A stretch of DNA of 28,126 bases from Bacteroidales bacterium UBA1035. GTDB lineage: Bacteria > Bacteroidota > Bacteroidia > Bacteroidales > Dysgonomonadaceae. The position numbers were made by a program, and so were the translations under genes. Every line of letters starts with the position of its first letter. Position 1 is the stretch's first letter. The notes below the pieces were generated by a model, which searched no databases, had not been told where the DNA came from, and saw only the letters and a list, made by a program, of their open reading frames with translations. The stretch is from contig DCEG01000031.1 in NCBI GenBank assembly GCA_002316835.1, positions 5,293 through 33,418 on the forward strand, given 5' to 3'. Positions 8,169 through 17,424 of the stretch are shown here, in pieces.

Positions 8169-9316
8169 GATTTTCCGGTTACATAAAACGGTTGCGTATA
8201 AATGGTTCCACCTATGCCTTCAATTTCGGCACGAATGAATTTTGCTGATGCCGGAACTTCTTTTATGTTGATGCTATTGCTTTCGTGAAATACAACAGAT
8301 CTTTCCTGTTGCGGGTCGAAAGTGACCCAGCGAACGACTTTCACTATTTCGTTGTTGTCGAACTCCAATTCTATTTTATTGCGTGTAGATTTGATATTAG
8401 AGATATTGAACGAACGTTTATTGTACTTTTCCGAAGGTTTCCACAAATAAAAACGTCCGCTTTGCAGTGCTGCTTTCACATCTGGTGCTGAACCGTCTTG
8501 AATGTCTGGATGCAACGATCCAGGCTGGAAATTTTCAACCAAAATCACGTTGCGATTCCATCCTAACGTTCCCTCGGTGTGCATATCGTCTTCGCCGAAA
8601 AGCCAGATTGGACGTTCGTGTCCTAATGCATGGGCAATTTCATCGAAAAAGCTCCTGTCTGTAGGATGATTATCCTGGCGATTATAAACAGATTGGCCAA
8701 GCAGCATGTCAAATCTTTGGTAAAAATCTATGTACCAATCAGCCGTTAATCCGCGGCGTTCCACATATCTGCCCGGATGCGCGAAATACGCCAATCCACC
8801 CAAATCCGAAATTATTTTGAACGTTTCGTCTTCGGTTTCGGCGCCTTGTGTGCATGAATTGAACAAGCTGACAATATGATGCGGCGCCGATACTTCGCAT
8901 CCTTCCACCGAAACCATTCCCAACTCAACAGGATTCCGATTCTGATACGGTTCGGAAGCCATTTCGCCGTAGGTTTTATCGTTTTCGGTAGGATTTTCTA
9001 CGTCTTTAATTGTTTCGTAGATATTGGCTAATTCCGTCCACGGATAAACACTTGCAATGTGTTCGCTCGGAATGTCGTAATCGTGTCCTGCTAATGTTAA
9101 CACCGTGTAACCTTCGGCGTGATACCTGTCAATGGTTTGGTGTGGATCGTACTGCTCATCGCCCAATCCGGGATGTGTGTGAAACTCGGCATCGCAATAA
9201 TCGACTTGGGCCCAGTTGATACCTTCGTAAGGCGACCAAAAACTCCGTTGAGGGCTGTTGTTACAACTAACCAACGTTATGGCCACAACAGAAAATATAA
9301 ATAGTATTTTCTTCAT
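8165..9316 (-). CDS. PHP-domain metallohydrolase lipoprotein (CehA/McbA-like), PHP2
   Basis: A 383-residue protein starting with a lipoprotein signal (lipobox ending LVSC, Cys18), so it is membrane-anchored on the periplasmic or external face. PHP-fold metal ligands are visible in order: HxH as EFHTH (H46, H48), H78 in AGHDYD, E138 in VEGCEV, H146/H147, H180 in YFAHPGRY, and the final DxH as DDMH (D244, H246). The last ~100 residues look like a small beta-sandwich domain. PHP enzymes hydrolyse phosphoesters; CehA/McbA-type members include an amide/carbamate hydrolase, so the chemistry is not fixed. It follows PHP1 by 13 bases and is the last gene of the minus-strand SusCD operon. All key residues are intact, so it may be the only working enzyme of this locus. 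Confidence 0.85.
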   Translation of the reverse strand: MKKILFIFSVVAITLVSCNNSPQRSFWSPYEGINWAQVDYCDAEFHTHPGLGDEQYDPHQTIDRYHAEGYTVLTLAGHDYDIPSEHIASVYPWTELANIYETIKDVENPTENDKTYGEMASEPYQNRNPVELGMVSVEGCEVSAPHHIVSLFNSCTQGAETEDETFKIISDLGGLAYFAHPGRYVERRGLTADWYIDFYQRFDMLLGQSVYNRQDNHPTDRSFFDEIAHALGHERPIWLFGEDDMHTEGTLGWNRNVILVENFQPGSLHPDIQDGSAPDVKAALQSGRFYLWKPSEKYNKRSFNISNIKSTRNKIELEFDNNEIVKVVRWVTFDPQQERSVVFHESNSINIKEVPASAKFIRAEIEGIGGTIYTQPFYVTGKS

Positions 9317-9329
9317 TTTCTTTTTTAGT

Positions 9330-10907
9330 TTATTTTTTTACAAAGACAGGATTACTGTAAAACCAAAGATCTTCGAAAGCCTTCGCTGCATTGTTTGTTC
9401 CAAAAACATCGAGTATAGGATTTCCATATTGGTCTATTTCTGAATTTTTGTCTTCAAAACTGTGATGCGTACCTCTTAAACGGAAATACATATCCGAATC
9501 TACATTTGTTGTAAACGTAATTTCTTTAATTCCGTTGCCTAAATCTTTCCAAAGTTGCGTTTTAATGCCGTTAGCATCGATATGTGTTTTTTTGCCGAAA
9601 CGAGCGATCACTTTTGTTGTGAAAACTTCGTCATGTGAATATCTGGGATCTTGCGGATCAATTTTACCTGTAACTATGCCAGCTATAATATCAATATGGT
9701 CAAGTACCGGATTTGTAAAACTGCTGTATGTATTATGGTTATTTTTATCCGGATCTCTGACAATTATTTTGATAGTCACACTTTTACCATTCGTATGAAA
9801 TGTTTCACCTATAGTTGCCGTACCGACTGTAAATTTCAGCGAATCTATTAAATCTCCGGTAACAATATAGGAATTTCCGGAGCGTAATCCATCAACAACA
9901 CCTTGAGCAGAACGTTCTTTTACAAAAATCTTTGTTTTCTGATATTCCCCGGGATAAAAATCAGAGTTTTCGCCATGACAGTCTGAATTTGCAAACAACC
10001 ACCACTTGCGGCCTTCACTCAACAGAGCATCCCAAACACCACCAATTTTTGCAGCGAAAATTCCAGTACCGCCCCAGGTGGCACCGTCATTTTCTCTCTC
10101 TCCGGTGGCTCCGTAGGAAGTAGGACGATAGCCTCCTCTATTCTTACTTTTCTGATGACCGGGTTGACTATCAAAGCCGAAACAAACATCGGGCCCGGCA
10201 TTATTCATGTTCCGGATGTCTTCTATTTTAAGTCGATTTGATCGTTCGGGATGGGTTGGAACAATCCAGGATGTCTTGGGATAATTTTTTTGCATCCATT
10301 CTATCGCTTCAATCGTTTTTTCTTTTCCTTCTTTTTTTGACTTTATCCACCCGTTCGGCTCTGAAACATCGCGGTCTCCGTTATCGAATTTATATTCAAA
10401 CTCTGCAACGGGATTGCAGTTTGGATTCGTAGAGTCAAACTGGTTGTCAATGATACATACGTTTACATGTTCGTAGCCCGGAGCATTCCATTCCACTCCC
10501 TGAAGGATTATCTTATGAGGTAAAACTTCGCGAAAAAGCTGCACATCTTTAAATGAGAAATCCCGCAATACCTGCCAGCGCCACATGTCGTTCGGATTTT
10601 CAGGATCTCTTGTTCCTTACAGCGTAATTCCATTTACGTTGTTCCAGGTTACAGTAGTTCCCAAATCACGGCCGGACACGGTTGCCCAGCGCGATGAACG
10701 TCCGCCGTGTTCACTATTGGCCCACCAATCAAGTCCGAATTCAGCGTTTTTTCTCATCATGTGTCCGAATGAGAATCCTCCATCAGTGTACGTTGTATGT
10801 TGATGAAAATCACCGGATAAATAGCTCCCCTGAGCTTGAATATGAAGTGATATTGTTGAAAAAAATATTGCTGAAAGCAAAAAATACCGTTTAAATTTTA
10901 GTTGCAT
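9330..10907 (-). pseudogene. Exported PHP-domain metallohydrolase, interrupted by an in-frame TAA (PHP1)
   Basis: The frame from the ATG at 10907 to the TAA at 9330 would encode 525 residues but contains a TAA at codon 97 (10617-10619). The frame is continuous across it, so this is a single nonsense codon and not a frameshift. The ATG at 10907 gives a Sec signal peptide ending near HIQAQ. Before the stop come the first PHP motifs: DFHQHTTYTDG (H35, H37) and NSEHGG (H67). After it come NDMWRW, VEWNAPGYEH, WIVPTHPER and the final metal motif ANSDCHGENSDF, then a beta-rich C-terminal domain. Both halves are needed for one active site, so the short product is expected to be inactive; reinitiation at 10586 would lack the HxH motif. 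It lies between susD and PHP2. A sequencing or assembly error is the main alternative. Confidence 0.82.
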
Positions 10908-11000
10908 TGTTTTGTTGTTTGAATTAATAAAATATTTCGTTCCGTCAAATTTGTCTTCTGTTATTGTTAGACATTTTGCTTCGGCAACCAAAAACTCCGA

Positions 11001-11040
11001 TGTGAACTTATTGTTGCAATTAAGCAACTCTAAGTTCACA
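11001..11040 (-). other. Strong two-part hairpin downstream of susD
   Basis: Ten perfect outer base pairs (11001-11010 with 11031-11040, TGTGAACTTA / TAAGTTCACA) surround a 2x2 internal loop and five inner pairs (GTTGC / GCAAC) with loop AATTAA. On the minus strand it begins 59 bases after the susD stop, and a TTTTT follows about six bases beyond it. It could be a leaky terminator or an RNA-stability element that lowers expression of the PHP genes relative to susCD. Confidence 0.6.
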
Positions 11041-11098
11041 AGGGAGAATGAAAAAGATTAGTAGTTATTTAATCAATATATTTTCTATTGCTTTATAA

Positions 11099-12748
11099 TT
11101 AATTCCATCCTGGATTTTGGGGCATTGTTTTTGTTAAGTTCGCATCAATAACAGCTTGGGGAATAGGGAAAAGCGTGTCTCTTTGAGCCACTTTTTCTCC
11201 ACCGTATAAGTTGTATTTTTTTACTCTCTCATACCATTTGTGAGTTCTTATGAGCGTTATTCTGCGGTCTTCTTCACCAACTAATTCGCGTGATCTTTCA
11301 TCAAGAATGAAATCGATGTTTATGTCTTTTGCTGAAACTGGAGAGCTATTTGCCCTTTCTCTAAGAATATTAATTGTATTTGCAGCTGCTTGTGCGTTTC
11401 CTAATTTGTATTCGGCCTCGGCTTTTAGCAAATAAGTGTCGGCCAACCTTAAATACACGATATCACTCCAACTAAAATCAGCACTCATATTTTCGGGATC
11501 GGTTCCTTCGCCTTTACGCGGGTAAGGCCAATCTGCTCTACTGGAATTCTTTTCGGTAATGGGTTTATCCCAATGACACCAAATGGTGTCGCCGTATTTG
11601 TAACCCGATGGTAGTCTGTCTGCCGGATAGGGAGCATTATATTGTGCATCTCTTAAAATGAAATATCTTCTTAAAATATCGTTTGTTCCTCTTTCATCTT
11701 TGTCTTCGTAGATGTCTATAGCCCATTTAGTTAATCCGAAATATGCTTTTCCTCTTCCGCCTCTTTCATAGGTATATTGCAATGCCCTAACTCCATTGAT
11801 GTTAATTTGATTATAGTTACCAACCACGGCACGGCTCATTTCGTTTCCTCTTTCGTCGATACTGTTTAATGTAAATTGCCAAACCCAAAGAGCTTCGGTG
11901 TTGCCTTCTTCGCGGTTTTGGTTTCCTTCTTTAAACATACTACCAAAAGCATTTATATCGGGATTGTTTGCTGCCACTCCGTATTTTTTTGTGACTAACT
12001 TATAAGCAGGATTGTTGATAGCTTGATTTGCCCAATACAAAGCACTGTCTGGTTTATTTATAGTTAAATACATTTCAGATAAATAAGTTTGAACGGCTCC
12101 CTTTGTTATGCGTCCCTGCAATGATGCTTCAGTAGGAATATATTGCTGAGCAAATTTAAAATCTTCAATCGCTTGTCGGCGAACTTGCAATCTAGGTGCA
12201 CGTTCCCAGTCGGTTTTGATAGTAGAGCCTGTATATTCTTCCAAGGCAAGGGGAACATCGCCCCAATCCGAGGTTAAAAATCTATAAGCCCAACCTCTCA
12301 GTGCATGCGCTTCGGCTATTACCCTCATTTTATTGTTTGCCGGTGTATCACCACCTCCACTCCAGTTCACGTCAGGATTTTCGGCTCGCTCAATAATGGT
12401 GTTGGCGGCATTGATTACTTCATACCAAAAAGAAAAAATCTCTAAAAGAATGGAGTTTGCAGGACTATTAGTATCCTCCCATCTGTAATAAATATTTCCT
12501 CGTCGGTAATTGCTCGACATATTATCGGTACCATTGAGCGAATGCTCTATTTTTTCTGATTGCCAGCGATGGTGACGGGCAATATTGTACAATCCGTTCA
12601 AACCTGCCTCGAAACCTGCCAAGTTTGTGTATAGTGTCTCGCCCGAAAGTATATGTGGCGGGTTTTCATCCAGCACGTTGTTTGAGCAACTTAATAAACC
12701 TGCTAAAATAATAGCAAATAGGGTTATATTCTTAATTATAGTTTTCAT
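11099..12748 (-). CDS. SusD/RagB family nutrient-binding outer-membrane lipoprotein
   Basis: A 549-residue SusD-like protein. The lipobox ends LLSC (Cys21) and is followed by SNNVLDENPP. The helical SusD core is recognisable from the N-terminal FEAGLNGLYN segment, the RGWAYRFLTSDWGDVPL motif, a TPR-like middle part, and the C-terminal YLRLADTYLLKAEAEYKLGN and FILDERSRELVGE blocks. SusD proteins sit as a lid on the SusC transporter at the cell surface and capture ligand. The gene is 28 bases downstream of susC and intact. No ligand can be inferred from its sequence. A strong hairpin follows, then the two PHP enzymes. Confidence 0.95.
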   Translation of the reverse strand: MKTIIKNITLFAIILAGLLSCSNNVLDENPPHILSGETLYTNLAGFEAGLNGLYNIARHHRWQSEKIEHSLNGTDNMSSNYRRGNIYYRWEDTNSPANSILLEIFSFWYEVINAANTIIERAENPDVNWSGGGDTPANNKMRVIAEAHALRGWAYRFLTSDWGDVPLALEEYTGSTIKTDWERAPRLQVRRQAIEDFKFAQQYIPTEASLQGRITKGAVQTYLSEMYLTINKPDSALYWANQAINNPAYKLVTKKYGVAANNPDINAFGSMFKEGNQNREEGNTEALWVWQFTLNSIDERGNEMSRAVVGNYNQININGVRALQYTYERGGRGKAYFGLTKWAIDIYEDKDERGTNDILRRYFILRDAQYNAPYPADRLPSGYKYGDTIWCHWDKPITEKNSSRADWPYPRKGEGTDPENMSADFSWSDIVYLRLADTYLLKAEAEYKLGNAQAAANTINILRERANSSPVSAKDINIDFILDERSRELVGEEDRRITLIRTHKWYERVKKYNLYGGEKVAQRDTLFPIPQAVIDANLTKTMPQNPGWN

Positions 12749-12776
12749 TTGTTAATATTTTATTTTCAATGTTTTC

Positions 12777-15700
12777 TTAGAAAGATAAACTCATGCCCAC
12801 CACAAATTCTTTTTGCATAGGGTTGTATCGTTGAGCCCGTTCAGTAGTTAACTCAGGGTCTAATCCGGACCACTCTGTGAATGTAAATAAATTTCTTCCG
12901 GTAACGTAAAGTCCTAAGTTTGTAATCTTATTGTTGAAAATTCTGCGTGGTAATTGATAAGCCAATGAGATATCTTTGATCCTTATAAATCCTGCATTTT
13001 CATAAATTCTTGCCGAGAAACCGTTCATTTGAGCAGCATTCTCTTCATTTATTATCCAGTCATTAGTTGGATTCTCAGGTGTCCACCAATTCTTTTTCAA
13101 TGTGTTGTAACGTACTTCTGCACCTTGAACGTTGTCGTTCATTAAATAATTCGGTATTTTATGTCCGTGTGCTCCGTGCATAAAGATTGTCAATGAAAGA
13201 TTTCTATATGAAAATCTGTTGTTTAATCCCCACATCACTTTTGGATCTTCTTGTCCTATAATAACTCTGTCATCGGCATTTAATACGTCATCTTTATTTA
13301 CGTCGCGCAACTTAACTCTACCTGGTTTCGAACCAAATTTGGCCGCTTCTGCCTCTTCATTCAGTTGCCAGGTTCCATCCCAAATGTGATCGAAGTTCAC
13401 TCGAATGGGCTGTCCGATAAACCAGTTATTACTGATATCATCGATTTCTTTTCCTGATTCATCAAGCAAGCCGTACAATGAAGTGATTTTGTTCTTGTTA
13501 AATGAGAAGTTCCCCTCCGTTGACCATTGAAAATTCTGTGAGACAATGTTTTTTGAACTGAATCCAATCTCAACACCCGTGTTTTGAGTTGCACCAATGT
13601 TGGCCGTGATCGCAGGATGAATCCATGATCCGGGTAAGTGAGTAATAGGGGTAATACCGTGAATGGCAGAAATTGATCTGTCTAACAATAAATCTTCTGT
13701 ATTGGTAAGATACCAGTTGATGTTTGCGCTTAATCTATTTCGCAACAATGCTATATCTAAACCAATATTTAGTGTTCGAGAAGATTCCCAGCCTAGGTTG
13801 TCAAGACCTAATCGGCTTGGTTTATACCCAACCTGCGGAGTAGAGCCTGCTGAATAGTTGGCCACAACGTATTGCGACAGAGATTCGTAAGGCCCGATAG
13901 CCTGGTTTCCGTTAAGACCGTAGGAAGCTCTGAGTTTTAATTCGTTAATGGTTTCTTTGTAAGGAAAGAACTCTTCGTTGTGAAGGTTATAACCTAACGC
14001 AACCGATGGGAAAACACCCCATTTATGGTTTTGTCCAAAGCCAGAGAATCCATCCCGGCGGGTAGTGAATGTGAATAGATAACGACTGTCGTAAGAATAG
14101 TTTGCACGAATCATTTGAGAGATCAAATCGGTTTTATAAAATGAGTGGCTGGTACTTAAATTTGATGCCTCGCCTGTGGCAAACCATGATAAAAAATCGT
14201 TGGGAAATTTATTTCCATCGATATTGTTGGATCTTGATTTATTTTTTTCATAACTGTATAATCCGGTAAGGAATAAATTGTGCTTTTTGAATGTTCTGTT
14301 GTACGATAAAATATTCTCAATAATAACATTGGTACCTAACGTATTATCAATGCTTGATTCGCCGTTATTCATAAAACCGTCATACGTGTCCCTGCCACGA
14401 TATTGGGCAAAATCGCGAAATCTAGCTCTTAAACCTGTATTGAGTTGATATTTTAATCCTTCGATAAACGGAATATCCAAATCAAGATAATTGTTTGAGA
14501 TAATTTGATATGCTTTATCTTCATCATCATATAGCAACGGGCTAAGATTATTGGCGTGGATAATATTATCGGGCCAAGGGAAAATAGTGAGGTTACCTTC
14601 TTCGTCGTATGCACTTGTCAAAGGATTTGCACGAATATCAATTCCAACACCTGCACCACTTTGGTCTTCATAAGTGAGATTGGTTCTTGTCCCAATTTTC
14701 ATCCAGTCAAATAAAGTAGTTTCGAGATTAATTCTGCTCGATAGTCTCAGGTAGTCATCGTTCTTTAGAACACCTTTTACATCGGTAACGCCAAAACCCA
14801 GATAATAATTTACGTTATCGGTTCCTCCTGAAAGTGCTAGATTGTGTTCATTAGTGTTACCTGTGCGTAATGCCAACTTTGTCCAATCTGTCCAGGTTCC
14901 GGCCTTGTAAATATCTTCTTCGCTTTTTGTCATAGCTTTCGGATTACGTATCATTTTGAAATCATAAAATTCCGGTCCTGTAAGAAGATTATGTACTTTT
15001 GTTACTTTCGTAATTGTATATTTTCCATCATAAGTAAGACGGGTTTTGCCGCTTCTTCCTTCTTTGGTCGTTATAATAATTACACCGTTCGATCCGCGAG
15101 AACCATAAATAGCGGCTGCAGAAGCATCCTTCAGCACCTCTATCGATTCCACATCGTTGGGATTAATGTCGTTCAGATTACCTCCGTAAGGAATACCATC
15201 AACAATAATCAATGGTTCGTTATCGGCTTTGATCGAGTTCCGGCCTCTAATCATTATGGTTTGATCGCCACGAGCTCCGGCTGTGGAGTTTTGGATCATT
15301 ACTCCTGGTATTCCTCCTTGGATGGCTTGTGCAATATTAAGGTTTGGAACATTTTCCAATCGATCTCTTGAAATAGAAGCCACTGTTCCGGTCAGGTCGC
15401 TTCTTTTCTGAACCCCGTATCCAATTACAACGAGTTCATCCAGTAAACCTGAGTCTTCGCTCATGGATATCTGTATGTTACGAGATCCGTTCCAAACGGT
15501 TTCAAAGGTTGAAAATCCAATATACGAAAATACCAGTGTACTTCCTACGGGAACATTCAACGAAAAGCGTCCATCAAGATCCGTTACAGTTCCATTGGTT
15601 GTCCCTTTTTCTACCACGTTCACTCCAATTAGCGGTGTATTGCTTACATCGGTAACCGTACCATGAACTTCTCTTGTTTGTTTTATTGTTGAAGGCTTTG

Positions 15701-16130
15701 AAGGTGTTAAAGGCGTTGTTGGCGGTGTAGTGGTGTTTTTTTTTGCTACAATCACATAAGACCGTTCGCCCGTTTTTTCGTATGTGAATTTTGAATTTCT
15801 CAACGAACGGTCTAACCACTCCTCCATATTGTTCGTGTTGTAGGTAAATGGAGGTGCGTATTCGTCTTTCATTTTCGCATAATCAAAGGAGAGTGTTTGA
15901 TTTGATTCACGTCCCAGTTCCTGAATACGCTCCATTCGTTCACTCATTGTTTCTCTAGGAAAACTCCCTGTTGATTGCCCATCGGCAAAAGCGCTCATCG
16001 TTAGCCAGTAAGCCATTAGAAGTATGGCTGTACAGTACATTTTAAATGATTTTGTTTTCTGATTCATTTTGTAATGCAATAATTGTTTAAATAATTTTTT
16101 TCTAAATGAAGCATAACTTCTCTTTCTCAA
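12777..16130 (-). CDS. SusC/RagA family TonB-linked outer-membrane transporter with N-terminal STN signalling domain
   Basis: An 1117-residue protein. A long basic N-region and hydrophobic stretch (about 30-50) form the signal peptide. Residues about 62-130 are an STN domain, the module that contacts a FecR-type anti-sigma. A Thr/Pro-rich linker (about 133-148) leads to a carboxypeptidase-regulatory-like beta domain (about 154-228; GTVTDVSNTPLIGVNVVEKG), the DELVVIGYG junction (231-239), the plug (to about 355, with IRGRNSIKADNEPLIIVDG) and the 22-strand barrel, ending MSLSF. The start at 16130 gives the ordinary long N-region of STN-bearing receptors; an ATG at 16067 would also work. It is the transporter half of the SusCD pair and the sensor for the adjacent fecR/ECF genes. 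Only 55 bases separate it from fecR, with no clear promoter, so the two are probably cotranscribed. Confidence 0.96.
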   Translation of the reverse strand: MRKRSYASFRKKLFKQLLHYKMNQKTKSFKMYCTAILLMAYWLTMSAFADGQSTGSFPRETMSERMERIQELGRESNQTLSFDYAKMKDEYAPPFTYNTNNMEEWLDRSLRNSKFTYEKTGERSYVIVAKKNTTTPPTTPLTPSKPSTIKQTREVHGTVTDVSNTPLIGVNVVEKGTTNGTVTDLDGRFSLNVPVGSTLVFSYIGFSTFETVWNGSRNIQISMSEDSGLLDELVVIGYGVQKRSDLTGTVASISRDRLENVPNLNIAQAIQGGIPGVMIQNSTAGARGDQTIMIRGRNSIKADNEPLIIVDGIPYGGNLNDINPNDVESIEVLKDASAAAIYGSRGSNGVIIITTKEGRSGKTRLTYDGKYTITKVTKVHNLLTGPEFYDFKMIRNPKAMTKSEEDIYKAGTWTDWTKLALRTGNTNEHNLALSGGTDNVNYYLGFGVTDVKGVLKNDDYLRLSSRINLETTLFDWMKIGTRTNLTYEDQSGAGVGIDIRANPLTSAYDEEGNLTIFPWPDNIIHANNLSPLLYDDEDKAYQIISNNYLDLDIPFIEGLKYQLNTGLRARFRDFAQYRGRDTYDGFMNNGESSIDNTLGTNVIIENILSYNRTFKKHNLFLTGLYSYEKNKSRSNNIDGNKFPNDFLSWFATGEASNLSTSHSFYKTDLISQMIRANYSYDSRYLFTFTTRRDGFSGFGQNHKWGVFPSVALGYNLHNEEFFPYKETINELKLRASYGLNGNQAIGPYESLSQYVVANYSAGSTPQVGYKPSRLGLDNLGWESSRTLNIGLDIALLRNRLSANINWYLTNTEDLLLDRSISAIHGITPITHLPGSWIHPAITANIGATQNTGVEIGFSSKNIVSQNFQWSTEGNFSFNKNKITSLYGLLDESGKEIDDISNNWFIGQPIRVNFDHIWDGTWQLNEEAEAAKFGSKPGRVKLRDVNKDDVLNADDRVIIGQEDPKVMWGLNNRFSYRNLSLTIFMHGAHGHKIPNYLMNDNVQGAEVRYNTLKKNWWTPENPTNDWIINEENAAQMNGFSARIYENAGFIRIKDISLAYQLPRRIFNNKITNLGLYVTGRNLFTFTEWSGLDPELTTERAQRYNPMQKEFVVGMSLSF

Positions 16131-16185
16131 AACTTTATTGTTTTGCTTATGCGTTGATTGTGAGTTATTTGTGTCCTTGTTTGCT

Positions 16186-17208
16186 TTATTCTAAGTACAG
16201 CTTGTGATCTTTTATCGAATAATTAATATCGTAGATTTTTGAAAATGTGTTAGCAATTTCTTCCACAGAGGTCTCTGATGAAAATACTGCTGAAAACTCA
16301 ATGTTTTTATATTTTGACTCATTGTAAATCAGTTCAATATCGAAATGTTGTTTTAACCTGAAAGCAATGTTTTCCACTTTGGCACGTTGAAAAACAATTT
16401 TACCGTCACGTCATGCCGCAGCCAGTGTTCCGTCGGTTTTTCCTCCTTTTAGTGTATTGGTCCAGGCATCAAATGATGCTTGGTAGTTTGTCTCTAATAC
16501 AATGCTCTCGCCATTATCGCGACTTACCTGTACACGCCCTGTTTTTACGGAAACAACTTGTTTTTTTAATTCAGGATAAGCCTGTACGTTAAATGATGTC
16601 CCCAAGACTCGTGTACTTAATCCTCCGGGAGTATGTACAATAAAAGGACGATTGGGAAAACGTGTTATTTCAAAAAATGCTTCACCTTCGTCTAACCATA
16701 CTTCCCTGACCTTGGCATTAAATTTTCCTTTTTTCAAACTTAGTGTGCTGTTAACGTTTAAATGTACAACAGAGCCGTCCGCAAGCGTGATTTTCTTTAA
16801 AGATCTTTGTGTGGAAAATTGTTTTGCAACTACTTTTTCTGAGGTAATAGTTACAGGTTCCGGAAAACTTTTCTTTAGATTCGGAAAACTTAGAAATAAA
16901 AGTAAAGTTATAACAGCAGCATATGCAAATGAGATCAGCTGATAACGTTTTTTATTTCGGGGCTTATTGCGGTTGTTCAGGATAATGTTGGCTGCCTCAT
17001 CCCGTAGTTCTTGACTTTTGTTGTCAGTGATTTGCTCATTTTGGTTGATGGCTTTCCATAATGAAAAAAGAACAATGTCGGTTTCTGCATCGAATTTTTT
17101 ATTCCAAAATTGTTGCAAAAACTCAACGATCTCTCCTCTAGTACATTCATTTTTGATGTACTTACGGAGCAGATAAATTGTTTGAGAATAAGTTTGTTCT
17201 TTTTTCAT
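16186..17208 (-). pseudogene. FecR family anti-sigma factor, interrupted by an in-frame TGA before its C-terminal domain
   Basis: The full frame (17208 to 16186) would give 340 residues, but a TGA at 16411-16413 is codon 266. Before it: an N-terminal cytoplasmic anti-sigma part (1-85), one TM helix (about 90-108) and a FecR periplasmic domain (about 125-230, with ITLADGSVVHLNVNSTL and WLDEGEAFFEI). After it, in the same frame: RDGKIVFQRAKVENIAF and an STN-like DUF4974 domain ending at 16189. FecR proteins of this phylum have a conserved Trp in a W-x-D-G-x-I-x-F motif exactly there, so the TGA most likely replaces a TGG. The product would keep its sigma-binding part and TM helix but lose the domain proposed to contact SusC. 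Expected effect: altered or constitutive control of the sigma factor. An assembly error is the alternative. Confidence 0.85.
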
Positions 17209-17261
17209 AAAATACTTGCTGATGCAGTTGTCGTTTTTTGTCTTACACTTAATTCACACTC

Positions 17262-17269
17262 CAAAAATA
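17262..17269 (-). promoter_or_regulatory. Weak candidate -7 box for fecR
   Basis: The minus strand reads TATTTTTG, matching TAnnTTTG, 53 bases upstream of the fecR ATG. No TTG is present at the -33 distance, which would fit an alternative (ECF-dependent) promoter or a chance match. Confidence 0.25.
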
Positions 17270-17405
17270 AAAACCTTTATCAGTTCATGGTTAATGAAAG
17301 TTAATAGTGTCGAAACTTAATTTTTTCTTAACATATTGTTTGTTAGTCAATTAAATCGTAACATTATCTTAACTCTTTTTCCGGATAAAACAGAATTAAT
17401 CGAAG

Positions 17406-17413
17406 TACTTTTG
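17406..17413 (+). promoter_or_regulatory. Candidate -7 box of the ECF sigma gene
   Basis: TACTTTTG matches TAnnTTTG and lies 11 bases before the ATG at 17425, leaving a very short leader. No TTG is found at the -33 distance. Confidence 0.35.
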
Positions 17414-17424
17414 CACTTGCAATT

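Noticed and set aside
10586..10619. PHP1 as two separate genes
   Set aside because: Both parts are in the same frame with only ten sense codons between the stop and the next ATG, and the metal ligands of one PHP site are split between them; the downstream part has no signal peptide.
8165..10907. T9SS sorting domain on the PHP enzymes
   Set aside because: The C-termini (ending FYVTGKS and NPVFVKK) do not show a typical CTD, so export is assigned only to Sec/lipoprotein signals.
16411..16413. TGA read as tryptophan or selenocysteine (recoding)
   Set aside because: TGA ends several intact genes here (the efflux pump, porE, cbpA, recN, ridA) and Trp is encoded by TGG throughout, so a code change is not supported; no selenocysteine insertion element is seen and the expected residue is Trp.
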